A program made the position numbers and the translations under genes. 64,000 nt of DNA, taken from the NCBI GenBank assembly GCA_963823245.1, contig CAWGKQ010000009.1, forward strand, positions 1 to 64,000, written 5' to 3'. The notes under the pieces were generated by a model. It was not told the origin of the DNA and made no database searches. It saw only the letters and a program-made list of their open reading frames with translations. Below are positions 17,868-28,029 of this stretch, one piece after another (position 1 is the first letter of the stretch; every line of letters begins with the position of its first letter). The stretch comes from JAWVFM01 sp963823245 (GTDB lineage: Bacteria; Actinomycetota; Thermoleophilia; Solirubrobacterales; 70-9).

Positions 17868-20063
17868 TCAGCGGGCCGCCGGGAAGTGGGTGAAGATCCT
17901 GCGAATCGCGATCGTCGGGCGCGCCTGCTCCGCGGTGTCGACGCTCACCCTCGCGCGCAGCGTGTTGTGATCCTTGAGATACGTGCGCGCTGCCTTGGAG
18001 AGCCTGGGCTCCAGCAGCCTGGCCTGGCCGCCAGCGATCTTCGTCACCGAGTCCCGAGCAACCGCGAACCTCGCCCCCTTCGCCGCCCCCCTTACGTTGA
18101 TCGAGACGTCGTCGCATGCGAGCCATGCCTGTGGGCACAGGACGGTGAGCGACAGGTGGCCGCGATCAACCGTCAGGGCCTGCGGGTCCAGCTTCGCTGC
18201 CGTCTTCCCGAACCCCTTGAACTCGCTCGCGAGCTGGTAGCCCCTCGGCACGATCCTCGGCGACGGAGCGCCGACGAAGCCCCCGAGCGTCCCGGGCTTC
18301 TCCCGTACCGGGAGCTGGAGCTCGAGGTTCGAGACCGTGACCGGCTGCTGCCCGTTCGACGCCCGGCCATAGTTAGGGTCGCTGGGCAGGAGCTCGAGCT
18401 TGGCGACATGGCCTGCAGCGAAGTGCCACGCGCCGGGATGGAGCTGGAACACCTGGCGCACGGGCTGCTTGCCCTTCTTCGGCCGCCACAGGCCTCGGGC
18501 CACCAGCGTCTCCCTGCCGTCGGGGCCGACGTCGAGAAGTCGCGCCGCCACCTGCGAGTTGTCGCTGGAGGACTTGAAGTCCGCGACCACCGTCGGCGAG
18601 CCGAGCAACGTGAAGCCGGAGCCCTTCGCCGCGCGAAGCCGGTATGTCGCAACGCCCTTCTGATCGGCTCCCGGCGCGGTTGCGCAGGCGTCGCCGCCGG
18701 CGACGGGGTCGAACGTCGTGGCGATCGCCGCGCTCCCCGCGCCGGGCTTGATCGTCTGGCCTCGCCTGGAGTCCAGCCGGATCTCACCGGGCGCCATGTG
18801 CGCCCAGTCATGCGCGGTATACGGACCGCCTGACGGGGCCGACTTTGGGCAGGTCTCGGTATAGGCGGTCACACCAAGGGACGGCCGAGGGCCCGTGCCC
18901 TTGACGTAGTGGTCGAACCACGCATAGGTCAGCGTCCGGAGCGCCGCCGTCACGTCGTCCTTGTTCTGCGCGCGCGGGTGCCCGAAGTCGCCGAAGAACA
19001 GCGCCACGGGCGTGTGCGGGTACTGAGTGGTGGTCCGGTTGTAGAACCGGATGGCCTCGTCGACGGGGAAGAGGTCGTCGGTGAAGCCGTTCGAGATCAG
19101 GAGGGGAGCGGGCGGCTCCGAGTGGTCGATGCCGTACGAGGAGTGGTGCGACTCGAGCTCCTCGAGGATGTCGGTGATCTTCGGATTGCCCACATAGGGT
19201 TCGCCGGCCTCGATCAGGTCCTTCCAACCTGTGATGTCGGCATCGGGATCGGTGCCCACCGGCGCGCAGAAATTGAGCGCGCAGCCAAGCAGGTACAGCC
19301 CGTCCTCGAGGCTCTTCTTTTCGACGCCCGGGTTGCCCCTGTACGAGGCATCCTTCACGTAGTCGAGCGTGCTGCCATTCGGCGTCAGCGAGTAGGCGAT
19401 GTCCGTCCACGGAATGTTCGGCGCCGCTGCGGCGAGGCTCATGGGCGTCCCGTTCGGGCTCTTCCAGGGCACGAGCGATCCGTCCGGCAGCATCGTTCGG
19501 TCCTTGAGCGCGGCGAGTGCCATCGAGAGCCCGCCGCCGTAGGAGCCCCCCGTGGCGCCGATCTTGCCCGGCAGCACCAGGCCCTGGTCGACCAGCTCCC
19601 CGGCGAAGAACTGGGCGTCGCGGACCTCGTAGCGGTCGTCCATCAGGCGGATGTAGCCCTTCGCGCAGCCGGCGGGGTCGGCGGCCCGCGAGTTCGAGCT
19701 TCCGCACGACTCGCCAAAGCCGCGGTCGGTCATCGAGAAGGTCGCGTAGCCGCGGTCGAGGAAGGGCTGCATGTCCGAGAGGCCGAGCTTCGAGCCTCCG
19801 TACCCGTGGCCGATGATGATCAGCGGGTAGGGGCCGTCCGGTCCCGATGCCGGAGCGGGCGGGAAGGCCGCGTTGACGTCGATCGGCATCCCGTCGAAGG
19901 TCTTGGTCGTCGAGCGCGGGCTCGAGCTGCCGCAGAACCGCACGCCGTCGCTCTGCGCCGCGCAGGAGACGTCACCGCCGAAGACGGTCGTGATGGCGGC
20001 GTTGGCCGATGGCGCCGCCCAGAGAGCGGCGACCGCGACGATGGTTCCCGCCAACCTTCGCAT
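17868..20063 (-). CDS. Secreted alpha/beta hydrolase, X-Pro dipeptidyl-peptidase (S15)/CocE-like
   Basis: This is an exported serine hydrolase of 731 residues. ATG 20063 is followed by a signal peptide (MRRLAGTIVAVAALWAAPSA). The alpha/beta-hydrolase domain has the oxyanion region IIIGHGYGGSKLG, the nucleophile elbow GATGGSYGGGLSM, an acid candidate in ISNGFTDDLFPVDEA and the His in FFGDFGHPRAQ. The C-terminal third is a beta-rich domain as in S15 and CocE enzymes. Cys pairs suggest disulfides. A peptidase or ester/amide hydrolase role is likely; the substrate is unknown. The upstream AATAAT at 20071-20076 fits a leaderless start at 20063. Confidence 0.85.
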   Translation of the reverse strand: MRRLAGTIVAVAALWAAPSANAAITTVFGGDVSCAAQSDGVRFCGSSSPRSTTKTFDGMPIDVNAAFPPAPASGPDGPYPLIIIGHGYGGSKLGLSDMQPFLDRGYATFSMTDRGFGESCGSSNSRAADPAGCAKGYIRLMDDRYEVRDAQFFAGELVDQGLVLPGKIGATGGSYGGGLSMALAALKDRTMLPDGSLVPWKSPNGTPMSLAAAAPNIPWTDIAYSLTPNGSTLDYVKDASYRGNPGVEKKSLEDGLYLLGCALNFCAPVGTDPDADITGWKDLIEAGEPYVGNPKITDILEELESHHSSYGIDHSEPPAPLLISNGFTDDLFPVDEAIRFYNRTTTQYPHTPVALFFGDFGHPRAQNKDDVTAALRTLTYAWFDHYVKGTGPRPSLGVTAYTETCPKSAPSGGPYTAHDWAHMAPGEIRLDSRRGQTIKPGAGSAAIATTFDPVAGGDACATAPGADQKGVATYRLRAAKGSGFTLLGSPTVVADFKSSSDNSQVAARLLDVGPDGRETLVARGLWRPKKGKQPVRQVFQLHPGAWHFAAGHVAKLELLPSDPNYGRASNGQQPVTVSNLELQLPVREKPGTLGGFVGAPSPRIVPRGYQLASEFKGFGKTAAKLDPQALTVDRGHLSLTVLCPQAWLACDDVSINVRGAAKGARFAVARDSVTKIAGGQARLLEPRLSKAARTYLKDHNTLRARVSVDTAEQARPTIAIRRIFTHFPAAR

Positions 20064-20070
20064 CGAGGCG

Positions 20071-20076
20071 ATTATT
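20071..20076 (-). promoter_or_regulatory. -10 hexamer AATAAT, secreted hydrolase gene
   Basis: AATAAT lies 7 bases before ATG 20063 on the minus strand. It overlaps the end of zwf, so this gene can be transcribed on its own. Confidence 0.45.
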
Positions 20077-21511
20077 GCGAAGGCGAGTCGTCTGTACTCG
20101 GCGGCGACCACGGGGTCCGCCAGCCGCCGTGCCCGTCGACCAGCCGGTTTGCGGCGTCGGGCCCCCAGGTGCCGCGCTCATAGGTACGTAGCTCCGTCGG
20201 GGCGTGGAGGAGAGGCTCGACGATCCGCCACGTCTGCTCGATCGCGTCCTGGTCGGCGAAGCGCTCACGGTCCCCGGCGAGCGCGTCCCCGAGGAGCCGC
20301 TCGTACGGCGTCGGCTCCTCGCCAAGCTGCTGCTGGAAGAGGAGGTCGAGGTGGACCTGCCGCAAGGCCTCCGCGCCGGGCTGCTTCGCCTCGACGACCA
20401 TGCACGCTCCGGGCTCGGGGTCGATCCGGAAGACCAACTCGTCGCCCTCCGGAGTCACCCGGCCACCGATGCCGAGCGGTGGCGGGCTGCGAAAGATCAT
20501 CCGCACCTCGGTGACGCGCTTGGTGAGCGCCTTGCCTGCGCGGATGAAGAACGGCACGCCCGACCACCGCCAGTTGTCGACCGCCAGGCGGAGCGCCGCG
20601 AACGTCTCCGTTGTCGAATCGTGCGCGACACCGTCGACGTCGCGGTAGCCCGCGTACTGGCCCCGAACGTAGTGCTCCGGGCCGGCAGCGGGGATCGCCT
20701 TGAACAGGTCGAGCTTCTTGTCGCGGATCGGGTCGGGGTCGGTGAAGGCGCCCGACGGGGGCTCCATCGCGACGAGGGCGAGGATCTGGAGGAGGTGGTT
20801 CTGAACGACGTCGCGCAGCGTCCCCACGGGGTCGTAGAAGCGCCCGCGGTCCTCGACGCCGAAGTCCTCGGCCATCGAGATGTGAACCGAGTCGACGTAG
20901 CGGCGGTTCCAGATCGGCTCCAGGATGGTGTTGGCGAACCGCAGGTACAGGATGTCCATCACCGGCTCCTTGCCGAGGAAGTGATCGATCCGGTAGAGCT
21001 GCTCCTCGTCGATGACCTTGTGGAGGTCCTCGTTCAGCGCCCGGGCCGACTCGAGGTCGTGCCCGAACGGCTTCTCGATCACGACGCGAGCGTTCTTGGT
21101 GAGGTCGACCTTGCCAAGGCGACCGACGACCTCGGCGAAGAGGAACGGGGGGACCTCGAGGTAGAAGACGGGGCGCTCGGCGTCGCCGGCGGCCTCCTTG
21201 ACGCGCTTGAACGTCGCCTCCTCGCCGTAGTCGCCCGCGACGTAGTCGAACCGCGCCGCGAGCCGCTTGAACACGGCGTGGTCGTAGTCGCTGGCGGTGT
21301 CCTTCACGGCGGTGCGCGCGTGCTCGACGAGATCGTCGACGCTCCAGTCGTTGCGGGCCACGCCGATGATCCGGCAGTCGAGCTGGTTGCGTCGCTCGAG
21401 CCGGTAGAGCGAGCCGAGCGTCATCTTGCGGGCGAGGTCGCCGGTGATCCCGAAGATCACGAGGACATCCGCCGCCGCGGACTGTCCGTCGCTGGATGAT
21501 CCCGCGGCCAT
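20072..21511 (-). CDS. zwf: Glucose-6-phosphate 1-dehydrogenase
   Basis: This is the first enzyme of the oxidative pentose phosphate pathway (glucose-6-phosphate to 6-phosphogluconolactone). Its 479 residues are intact. The NADP loop is VIFGITGDLARKM, the substrate and catalytic motif RIDHFLGKE, and VVIEKPFGHDLESA is conserved. The ATG at 21511 was chosen because the preceding 50 bases separate it from divergent gnd. It ends 8 bases before the hydrolase start. No opcA-like activator gene follows, unlike many actinobacterial zwf loci. Confidence 0.97.
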   Translation of the reverse strand: MAAGSSSDGQSAAADVLVIFGITGDLARKMTLGSLYRLERRNQLDCRIIGVARNDWSVDDLVEHARTAVKDTASDYDHAVFKRLAARFDYVAGDYGEEATFKRVKEAAGDAERPVFYLEVPPFLFAEVVGRLGKVDLTKNARVVIEKPFGHDLESARALNEDLHKVIDEEQLYRIDHFLGKEPVMDILYLRFANTILEPIWNRRYVDSVHISMAEDFGVEDRGRFYDPVGTLRDVVQNHLLQILALVAMEPPSGAFTDPDPIRDKKLDLFKAIPAAGPEHYVRGQYAGYRDVDGVAHDSTTETFAALRLAVDNWRWSGVPFFIRAGKALTKRVTEVRMIFRSPPPLGIGGRVTPEGDELVFRIDPEPGACMVVEAKQPGAEALRQVHLDLLFQQQLGEEPTPYERLLGDALAGDRERFADQDAIEQTWRIVEPLLHAPTELRTYERGTWGPDAANRLVDGHGGWRTPWSPPSTDDSPSQ

Positions 21512-21561
21512 GCCGCCGGTAGGCTAGCCGCCGCCCCCGTTCTGCGGAAGGAGAGAGATAC

Positions 21562-22581
21562 GTGGCACAGCTTGGGATGGTCGGCCTCGGTCGGATGGGC
21601 GCCAACATCGTGAGGCGCCTCATGCGCGACGGACACGAGTGCGTCGTCTACGACGTCAACCCCGACGCGATCTCCGAGCTCGCGGGCGACGGGGCCGTCG
21701 GCGCCGAGACGCTGTCGGACCTCGCCTCGAAGCTCGATGCCCCGCGCGCCGTCTGGGTGATGGTCCCGGCGGGCGACATCACCGAGAAGACGGTGAACGA
21801 CGTCGCTGCGGTCCTCGAATCCGGCGACGCGATCATCGACGGCGGCAACTCCTATTACCGCGACGACATGCGGCGGTCCGCCGCCGTCGCCGAGAAGGGG
21901 ATCGACTACATCGACTGCGGCACGAGCGGCGGCGTCTTCGGCCTCGACCGCGGCTACTGCCTGATGATCGGCGGCCCGGACGCCGCGGTAAAACGGCTTG
22001 ACCCGATCTTCCGCACGGTCGCTCCGGGGGTCGAGTCCGCGGAGCGCACGCCGGGCCGCTCGGGCGAGCCGAGCCCCTCCGAGAACGGCTACCTGCACTG
22101 CGGGCCCAGCGGTGCCGGCCACTTCGTGAAGATGGTCCACAACGGCATCGAGTACGGCGTCATGGCCGCCTACGCCGAGGGCCTCAACATCCTCCGCAAC
22201 GCCGACGCCGGCAAGGTGGAGCGCACGGCCGACGCCGAGACCGCTCCCCTCGAGCAGCCCGAGTACTACCAGTACGACATCGACATCCCCGAAGTCGCCG
22301 AGGTCTGGCGTCGCGGCAGCGTCATCGGGTCGTGGCTCCTCGACCTGACCGCGGCCGCGCTCCAGGAGTCCCACGACCTCGCCGACTTCGAGGGCCGAGT
22401 CTCCGACTCGGGCGAGGGCCGCTGGACGTCGATCGCAGCGATCGACGAGGGGGTGCCGGCGCCCGTCCTCTCGAACGCCCTCTATTCCCGGTTCGCCTCG
22501 CGCGGGCTCGACGACTTCGCCGACAAGGTGCTGTCGGCGATGCGCAAGCAGTTCGGCGGCCACGACGAGAAGAAGGCCTAG
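21562..22581 (+). CDS. gnd: 6-phosphogluconate dehydrogenase, short type
   Basis: This enzyme decarboxylates 6-phosphogluconate to ribulose-5-phosphate. At 339 residues it belongs to the short (GndA/YqeC-like) class rather than the 470-residue E. coli class; short forms often use NAD. Motifs are GLGRMGANIVRRL, IDGGNSYYRDD, YIDCGTSGGVFG and the catalytic Lys block HFVKMVHNGIEYG. The GTG at 21562 has a strong ribosome site (GGAAGGAGAG). It is divergent from zwf and directly followed by pgl with no gap. Confidence 0.96.
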   Translation: MAQLGMVGLGRMGANIVRRLMRDGHECVVYDVNPDAISELAGDGAVGAETLSDLASKLDAPRAVWVMVPAGDITEKTVNDVAAVLESGDAIIDGGNSYYRDDMRRSAAVAEKGIDYIDCGTSGGVFGLDRGYCLMIGGPDAAVKRLDPIFRTVAPGVESAERTPGRSGEPSPSENGYLHCGPSGAGHFVKMVHNGIEYGVMAAYAEGLNILRNADAGKVERTADAETAPLEQPEYYQYDIDIPEVAEVWRRGSVIGSWLLDLTAAALQESHDLADFEGRVSDSGEGRWTSIAAIDEGVPAPVLSNALYSRFASRGLDDFADKVLSAMRKQFGGHDEKKA

Positions 22582-23245
22582 TTGGACCTCATTCGGGTCG
22601 CCGACCACGAGGAGGCGGCGCGCCGAGCCGCCGCGCTGATCATCGCCGCCGGCAGGGACGCGTTGGCGGAGCGCGGCGCGCTCTCGCTCGCTCTGAGCGG
22701 CGGCAAGGATCCGTGGCGCATGGTCGAGCTCGTCTCCGAGGCGGACCTCGACTGGGATCGCGCCACGATCTTCCAGGTCGACGAGCGCGTCGCGCCGGCG
22801 GGCGACGACGACCGCAACCTCACCCACATGGTCGAGGCGCTTCCGATCGACCTCCAGACGCGCATCCGCCCGATGCCGGTCACCGACGACGACCTCGAGG
22901 CGGCTGCCGCCCGCTACGCCGAGGAGCTTCCCGACGCCCTCGACGCCGTTCACCTCGGCATCGGCCCCGACGGCCACACCGCCTCGCTGGTGCCGAACGA
23001 CCCGGTGCTCGAGGTCACCGACCGAAGGGTGGCGTTGACCGGAGGTGAGTACCAGGAGCCGGCGCCGGATGACTCTGACCTACCCGACCCTTGCCGCCGC
23101 CCGCAAGATCGTGTGGCTGATCACCGGTGAGGAGAAGCAGGACGCGCTCACCAAGCTGCGCGCCGCCGACGGGTCGATCCCGGCCGGACGGGTCGAGCGG
23201 GCGAACGCGACGATCGTCGCCGACGCCGCCGCCCTCGGCGGTTAA
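22582..23245 (+). CDS. pgl: 6-phosphogluconolactonase (one frameshift)
   Basis: This enzyme hydrolyses 6-phosphogluconolactone, linking zwf to gnd. The TTG at 22582 follows the gnd stop without a gap. Motifs are LSLALSGGKDPWRM, FQVDERVAP and HLGIGPDGHTASLVP. An extra base near 23057 separates ALTGGEY from RMTLTYPTLAAARKIVWLI; corrected length is about 220 residues, normal for the DevB/Pgl family. The C-terminal ITGEEKQDALTKL block confirms the joined reading. Confidence 0.93.
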
Positions 23246-23282
23246 CAGCCCGAGCCCCTGACTCGCGGACGGCGTCATTAGC

Positions 23283-25340
23283 ATGGCGTCGATGTCGATC
23301 GCCTCGCAGCCGAAGGCCCCCGAGATCGACTCGCTCTGCATCAACACGATCCGCACGCTCTCGATCGACGCGATCCAGAAGGCGAACTCCGGGCACCCGG
23401 GAACGCCGATGGCGATGGCGCCCGTTGCCTACACGCTCTGGCAGCGGTTCCTCCGCTTCGACCCCGCCGATCCGATCTGGCCCAACCGCGACCGCTTCGT
23501 CCTGTCGGCCGGCCACGCGTCGATGCTCCTCTACGCGCTGCTGCATCTGACCAAGGTCCAGGCCGTCGATCCGGACTACGAGGTCGTCGGCCAGCCGTCG
23601 GTGAGCCTCGACGACATCAAGGCCTTCCGTCAGCTCGACTCCAAGTGCCCCGGCCATCCCGAGTACCGCTGGACGTCGGGCATCGAGACCACCACGGGCC
23701 CGCTCGGCCAGGGCGTCGCCACGAGCGTGGGCATGGCGGTCGCCGGCCAGTGGCTGCGGGAGCGCTACGGCCCCGAGCTCTTCGACTACGACGTCTACGC
23801 GCTTGCCGGCGACGGGTGCCTCATGGAGGGCGTCTCGAACGAGGCGGCCTCGTTCGCGGGCAACGATCGGCTCGACAACCTCTGCTGGATCTACGACAAC
23901 AACCACATCACGATCGACGGGCGCACCGACATCACCTACTCCGACGACGTCGCCGCCCGCTTCATCGGCTATGGCTGGAACGTCACTCGGGTTGGCGACG
24001 CAAACGCCATGGACCTGCTGACCCGCGCGTTCGAGGAGTTCAAGGGCGAGCGGGCCCGCCCGACGCTCGTCATCGTCGACAGCCACATCGGCTACGGATC
24101 TCCGCACAAGCAGGACACCGCGGCCGCTCACGGCGAGCCGCTCGGCGACGAGGAGGTGCGAGAGACCAAGCGTGTCTACGGCTGGCCCGAGGGCGCTCAG
24201 TTCCTCGTGCCCGAGGGCGTCTACGAGCACTTCGCCGCCGGCGTCGGCAAGCGGGGCGCCGACCACCGCGCGGCCTGGGAGAAGCGGCTCGCCGAGGCCG
24301 ATCCGTCCGTCGTCGCCGAGATCGACCAGATGCAGCGGCGCCGGCTCCCGGACGGGTGGGACGCCGACATTCCGGCCTTCGACCCGGACGAGAAGGGCGT
24401 CGCGACCCGCAAGGCTTCGGCGAAGGTCCTCAACGCGATCGCACCCAGGGTGCCGTGGCTCGTCTCGGGCTCGGCCGATCTCACCGGATCCGCGTCGAGC
24501 GGCCTCGACTTCGAGGGCGCCGGGACCTTCTCCACGGCCGACCGAGCGGGCCGTGAGCTTCATTACGGGATCCGCGAGCACGAGTCGGCGGCGATCTCGA
24601 ACGGGCTCTCACTCACGAAGCTGCGGCCGGTTTGGTCCACCTACCTCACGTTCTCCGACTACGCGCGGCCGGCCATCCGCCTCTCGGCGTTGATGGAGCT
24701 GCCGGTGGTCCACTGGTTCAGCCACGACTCGATCGGGCTCGGCGAGGACGGCCCGACGCATCAGCCCGTCGAGCAGCTCGCCTCGCTGCGCGCGATCCCG
24801 GGCCTCAACGTGATCCGCCCCTGCGACGCCAATGAGACAGCCGAGGCGTGGCGGGTGATCATGGAGCAGCGTCACGAGCCCACTGCCCTGATCCTCACCC
24901 GCCAGAACGTGCCGGTGCTCGACCGCTCCAAGTACGCGTCGGCTGAGGGCCTTCGCCGCGGCGGCTACGTCCTCGCCGACTCCGACGGTGACTTGGAGGT
25001 GATCCTGATCGCCACCGGGAGCGAGGTCGCGCTGGCGCTCGACGCCTTCGAGGAGCTTTCGGCGAACGGCATCAACGCGCGTGTCGTGAGCCTGCCCTCG
25101 TGGTACCTGTTCGATCACGAGGACGAGGAGTACCGAGAGAGCGTCCTGCCCCAGGCGGTGACGGCCCGGGTGGCGGTCGAGCAGGCCTCGACCCTCGGCT
25201 GGGACCGCTACGTCGGCCCCGAGGGCAGGATCATCGGGATGCACACCTTTGGCGCCTCGGCGCCGCTGAAGGAGGTCGAGCGGAAGTTCGGCTTCACCCC
25301 CGAGAAGGTCGCGGAGACTGCAAAGGAGTTGCTGGCATGA
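23283..25340 (+). CDS. tkt: Transketolase
   Basis: This TPP enzyme of the non-oxidative pentose phosphate pathway is 685 residues long and intact. It shows KANSGHPGTPMAMAP near the N-terminus, the TPP motif GDGCLMEGVSNEA ending at IYDNNHITIDG, the pyrimidine-domain EHESAAISNGL and the C-terminal domain EVILIATGSEVALA. The ATG at 23283 was chosen; an in-frame ATG four codons later also fits. It ends with an ATGA overlap into tal. Confidence 0.97.
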   Translation: MASMSIASQPKAPEIDSLCINTIRTLSIDAIQKANSGHPGTPMAMAPVAYTLWQRFLRFDPADPIWPNRDRFVLSAGHASMLLYALLHLTKVQAVDPDYEVVGQPSVSLDDIKAFRQLDSKCPGHPEYRWTSGIETTTGPLGQGVATSVGMAVAGQWLRERYGPELFDYDVYALAGDGCLMEGVSNEAASFAGNDRLDNLCWIYDNNHITIDGRTDITYSDDVAARFIGYGWNVTRVGDANAMDLLTRAFEEFKGERARPTLVIVDSHIGYGSPHKQDTAAAHGEPLGDEEVRETKRVYGWPEGAQFLVPEGVYEHFAAGVGKRGADHRAAWEKRLAEADPSVVAEIDQMQRRRLPDGWDADIPAFDPDEKGVATRKASAKVLNAIAPRVPWLVSGSADLTGSASSGLDFEGAGTFSTADRAGRELHYGIREHESAAISNGLSLTKLRPVWSTYLTFSDYARPAIRLSALMELPVVHWFSHDSIGLGEDGPTHQPVEQLASLRAIPGLNVIRPCDANETAEAWRVIMEQRHEPTALILTRQNVPVLDRSKYASAEGLRRGGYVLADSDGDLEVILIATGSEVALALDAFEELSANGINARVVSLPSWYLFDHEDEEYRESVLPQAVTARVAVEQASTLGWDRYVGPEGRIIGMHTFGASAPLKEVERKFGFTPEKVAETAKELLA

Positions 25341-26425
25341 ACGAACGCAACAAGGCACTGCACGACCTCGGGCAGAGCCTCTGGCTCGACAACATCACCC
25401 GGACGATGCTCGATGACGGCACGCTGCGCCGCTACATCGACGATCTCTGCGTGACGGGTCTGACTTCGAACCCGACGATCTTCGACAAGGCCATCGGCGG
25501 CGGGGACGCCTACGACGAGGCGATCATCGAGACGGCGCCGAAGGTGGACTCGAACGAGGAGCTCTTCTTCTCGCTCGCCATCGACGACCTCGGGCGCGCC
25601 TGCGAGGAGTTCGCAGGGGTACACGAGCGCACCGACGGCGTCGACGGCTTTGTGTCGCTCGAGGTCTCGCCTCTCCTCGCCGATGACGCTGCCGCGACGA
25701 TCGAGCAGGCCCGCGATCTTCACTCGCGTGGCGGTCACGACAACCTCTTCATCAAGATCCCCGGCACAGAGGCAGGGCGCACGGCGATCGAGGAGACGAT
25801 CGCCGCCGGCACGCCAGTCAACGTCACGCTGCTCTTCGACGCCGGGCAGTACGTCGCGGCGGCCGAGGCGTACATGCGAGGTCTCGAGCGGCGAATCGCC
25901 GACGGCCTCGACCCGAACGTCCCGTCGGTCGCGTCCCTCTTCGTGAGCCGGTGGGACGTGGCTGTGGCCGACGAGGTCGATGACTCGTTGCGGAACCGGC
26001 TCGGGATCGCCGTCGCGGCCGACGGCTATCGCGCCTACCGGGAGCTTCTCGACACCGAGCGCTGGCAGCGGCTCGAGAACGAGGGGGCGCGACCCCAGCG
26101 GTTCCTGTTCGCGAGCACCGGAACCAAGGATCCCAACGCTCCCGACACGTTGTACGTCGAGGCCCTCGCCGCGCCGCACTCGATCAACACGATGCCCGAC
26201 AAGACCCTTCTGGCGTTCGCCGACCACGGCGAGGTCGGCGACCCGCTTCCGGCCGACGGCGGCGAGGCCGCCCGGTCCCTCGGAGAGTTCGAGGCCGCCG
26301 GCATCGACCTCGGTGCGCTCGCGGCGCGGCTCCAGCGCGAGGGCGCCGACGCATTCGACAAGTCCTGGAACGAGATGCTCGGGACGATCGAGTCGAAGTC
26401 GAAGCAGCTCGCGGCGGCCGGGTGA
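25337..26425 (+). CDS. tal: Transaldolase
   Basis: This enzyme transfers dihydroxyacetone units between sugar phosphates. Its 362 residues fit the long actinobacterial type. The N-terminal SLWLDNITR and TSNPTIFDKAI are typical and the Schiff-base Lys is in DNLFIKIPGTEAG. The ATG at 25337 overlaps the tkt stop, with AAAGGAG upstream inside tkt. Its end overlaps pgi as GTGA, so tkt-tal-pgi are translationally coupled. Confidence 0.97.
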   Translation: MNERNKALHDLGQSLWLDNITRTMLDDGTLRRYIDDLCVTGLTSNPTIFDKAIGGGDAYDEAIIETAPKVDSNEELFFSLAIDDLGRACEEFAGVHERTDGVDGFVSLEVSPLLADDAAATIEQARDLHSRGGHDNLFIKIPGTEAGRTAIEETIAAGTPVNVTLLFDAGQYVAAAEAYMRGLERRIADGLDPNVPSVASLFVSRWDVAVADEVDDSLRNRLGIAVAADGYRAYRELLDTERWQRLENEGARPQRFLFASTGTKDPNAPDTLYVEALAAPHSINTMPDKTLLAFADHGEVGDPLPADGGEAARSLGEFEAAGIDLGALAARLQREGADAFDKSWNEMLGTIESKSKQLAAAG

Positions 26426-28029
26426 GCGCCTGGGAGGCGCTCGAGCGCCAGGCGTCCGCGCTTCGTGAGCGCCATCTGCGCGAGCTCTTTGCGAGCGATC
26501 CCGGCCGCGCGGACCGCCTCAGCGTGGATGGCGCGGGGATCCACCTCGACTACTCCAAGCAGCGCGTGGACGACTACGCGGTCTCGAGCCTCCTGGCGCT
26601 CGCCGACGAGGCCGGCGTGGCTGATCGCCGGGACGCCATGTTCCGCGGCGAGCACATCAACTCCACCGAGGACCGCGCGGTCCTGCACATCGCGCTGAGG
26701 ATGCCGCGAGAGCGCTCGCTCGTCGTCGACGGGACCGATGTCGTCAAGGAGGTCCACGAGGTCCTCGACCGCATGACCGCCTTCGCCGAGCGGATTCGCG
26801 GCGGCGGCTGGCGCGGCCACACAGGCGAGCCTATCCGCAACGTGATCAACGTCGGCATCGGGGGGTCGGACCTCGGTCCCGTCATGGCCTACGAGGCGCT
26901 GCGCGACTACTCGCGGCGCGACATGACCTTCCGATTCGTCTCGAACGTCGACGGCACCGACTTCGCCGAGGCGACGCGGGACCTCGACCCGGCCGAGACG
27001 CTCTTCGTCATCTCGTCGAAGACGTTCACGACGCTCGAGACGATGACCAACGCGCACACGGCGCGCGAGTGGGTCATCGCCGGCCTCGGTGACGAAGAGG
27101 CCGTCGGCAAGCACTTCGTCGCTGTCTCGACCAACGCCGAGGAGGTGTCGAAGTTCGGCATCGACACCGACAACATGTTCGGCTTCTGGGACTGGGTGGG
27201 GGGCCGCTACTCGATGGACTCGGCGATCGGCCTCTCGACGATGCTGGCCGTCGGCCCCGAGGGCTTCCAGGAGATGCTGGCCGGCTTCCACGAGATGGAT
27301 GAGCACTTCCGCACGGCTCCCGCCGAGGCGAACCTACCGCTGCTGCACGGTCTCATCTGCGTCTGGAACAACGACATGCTGGGGGCGGAGACGGTCGCGG
27401 TTCTCCCCTACGACCAGTACATGAAGCGCTTCCCGGCCTATCTCCAGCAGCTGACGATGGAGTCGAACGGCAAGCACGTTCGCCTCGACGGCACGCGGGT
27501 TGACCGCGCGACCGGGCCGATCTTCTGGGGCGAGCCCGGCACGAACGGTCAGCACTCCTTCTACCAGCTCATCCACCAGGGGACCCGGATCATCCCGTGC
27601 GACTTCGTCGCGCTCATGCACAGCCTGAACCCACTGGGCGAGCACCACGATCTGCTGATCGCGAATGTCTTCGCGCAGGCCGAGGCGCTCGCCTTCGGCA
27701 AGACGGCCGACGAGGTCCGCGCGGAGGGCGTTCCCGACGAGCTGGTACCGCACAAGGTCATGGAGGGCAACCGGCCGTCGAACATGATCGTCGCCGAGCG
27801 GCTCGACCCGCCCACCCTCGGCAGGCTCGTCGCGCTCTACGAGCACAGCGTCTTCACCCAGGGCACCGTGTGGGGGATCAACTCCTTCGACCAGTGGGGG
27901 GTCGAGCTCGGCAAGGCCCTGGCGAAGCGGATCATCCCCGAGCTCCAGGCGGGCGACGAGACCGACCTCGCCCACGACGCCTCGACCAACGCCTTGATCC
28001 GCCGCTACCGGGCGGCGCGCAATGGCTGA
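26422..28029 (+). CDS. pgi: Glucose-6-phosphate isomerase
   Basis: This enzyme interconverts glucose-6-phosphate and fructose-6-phosphate. At 535 residues it is full length. Family signatures are NVGIGGSDLGPVM, VISSKTFTTLETM (phosphate loop), ESNGKHVRLDG and GTNGQHSFYQLIHQG with the catalytic His/Glu region. The GTG at 26422 overlaps tal; the end overlaps the next gene by 8 bases. Together with zwf it lets the cell recycle hexose phosphate through the pentose phosphate cycle. Confidence 0.97.
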   Translation: MSAWEALERQASALRERHLRELFASDPGRADRLSVDGAGIHLDYSKQRVDDYAVSSLLALADEAGVADRRDAMFRGEHINSTEDRAVLHIALRMPRERSLVVDGTDVVKEVHEVLDRMTAFAERIRGGGWRGHTGEPIRNVINVGIGGSDLGPVMAYEALRDYSRRDMTFRFVSNVDGTDFAEATRDLDPAETLFVISSKTFTTLETMTNAHTAREWVIAGLGDEEAVGKHFVAVSTNAEEVSKFGIDTDNMFGFWDWVGGRYSMDSAIGLSTMLAVGPEGFQEMLAGFHEMDEHFRTAPAEANLPLLHGLICVWNNDMLGAETVAVLPYDQYMKRFPAYLQQLTMESNGKHVRLDGTRVDRATGPIFWGEPGTNGQHSFYQLIHQGTRIIPCDFVALMHSLNPLGEHHDLLIANVFAQAEALAFGKTADEVRAEGVPDELVPHKVMEGNRPSNMIVAERLDPPTLGRLVALYEHSVFTQGTVWGINSFDQWGVELGKALAKRIIPELQAGDETDLAHDASTNALIRRYRAARNG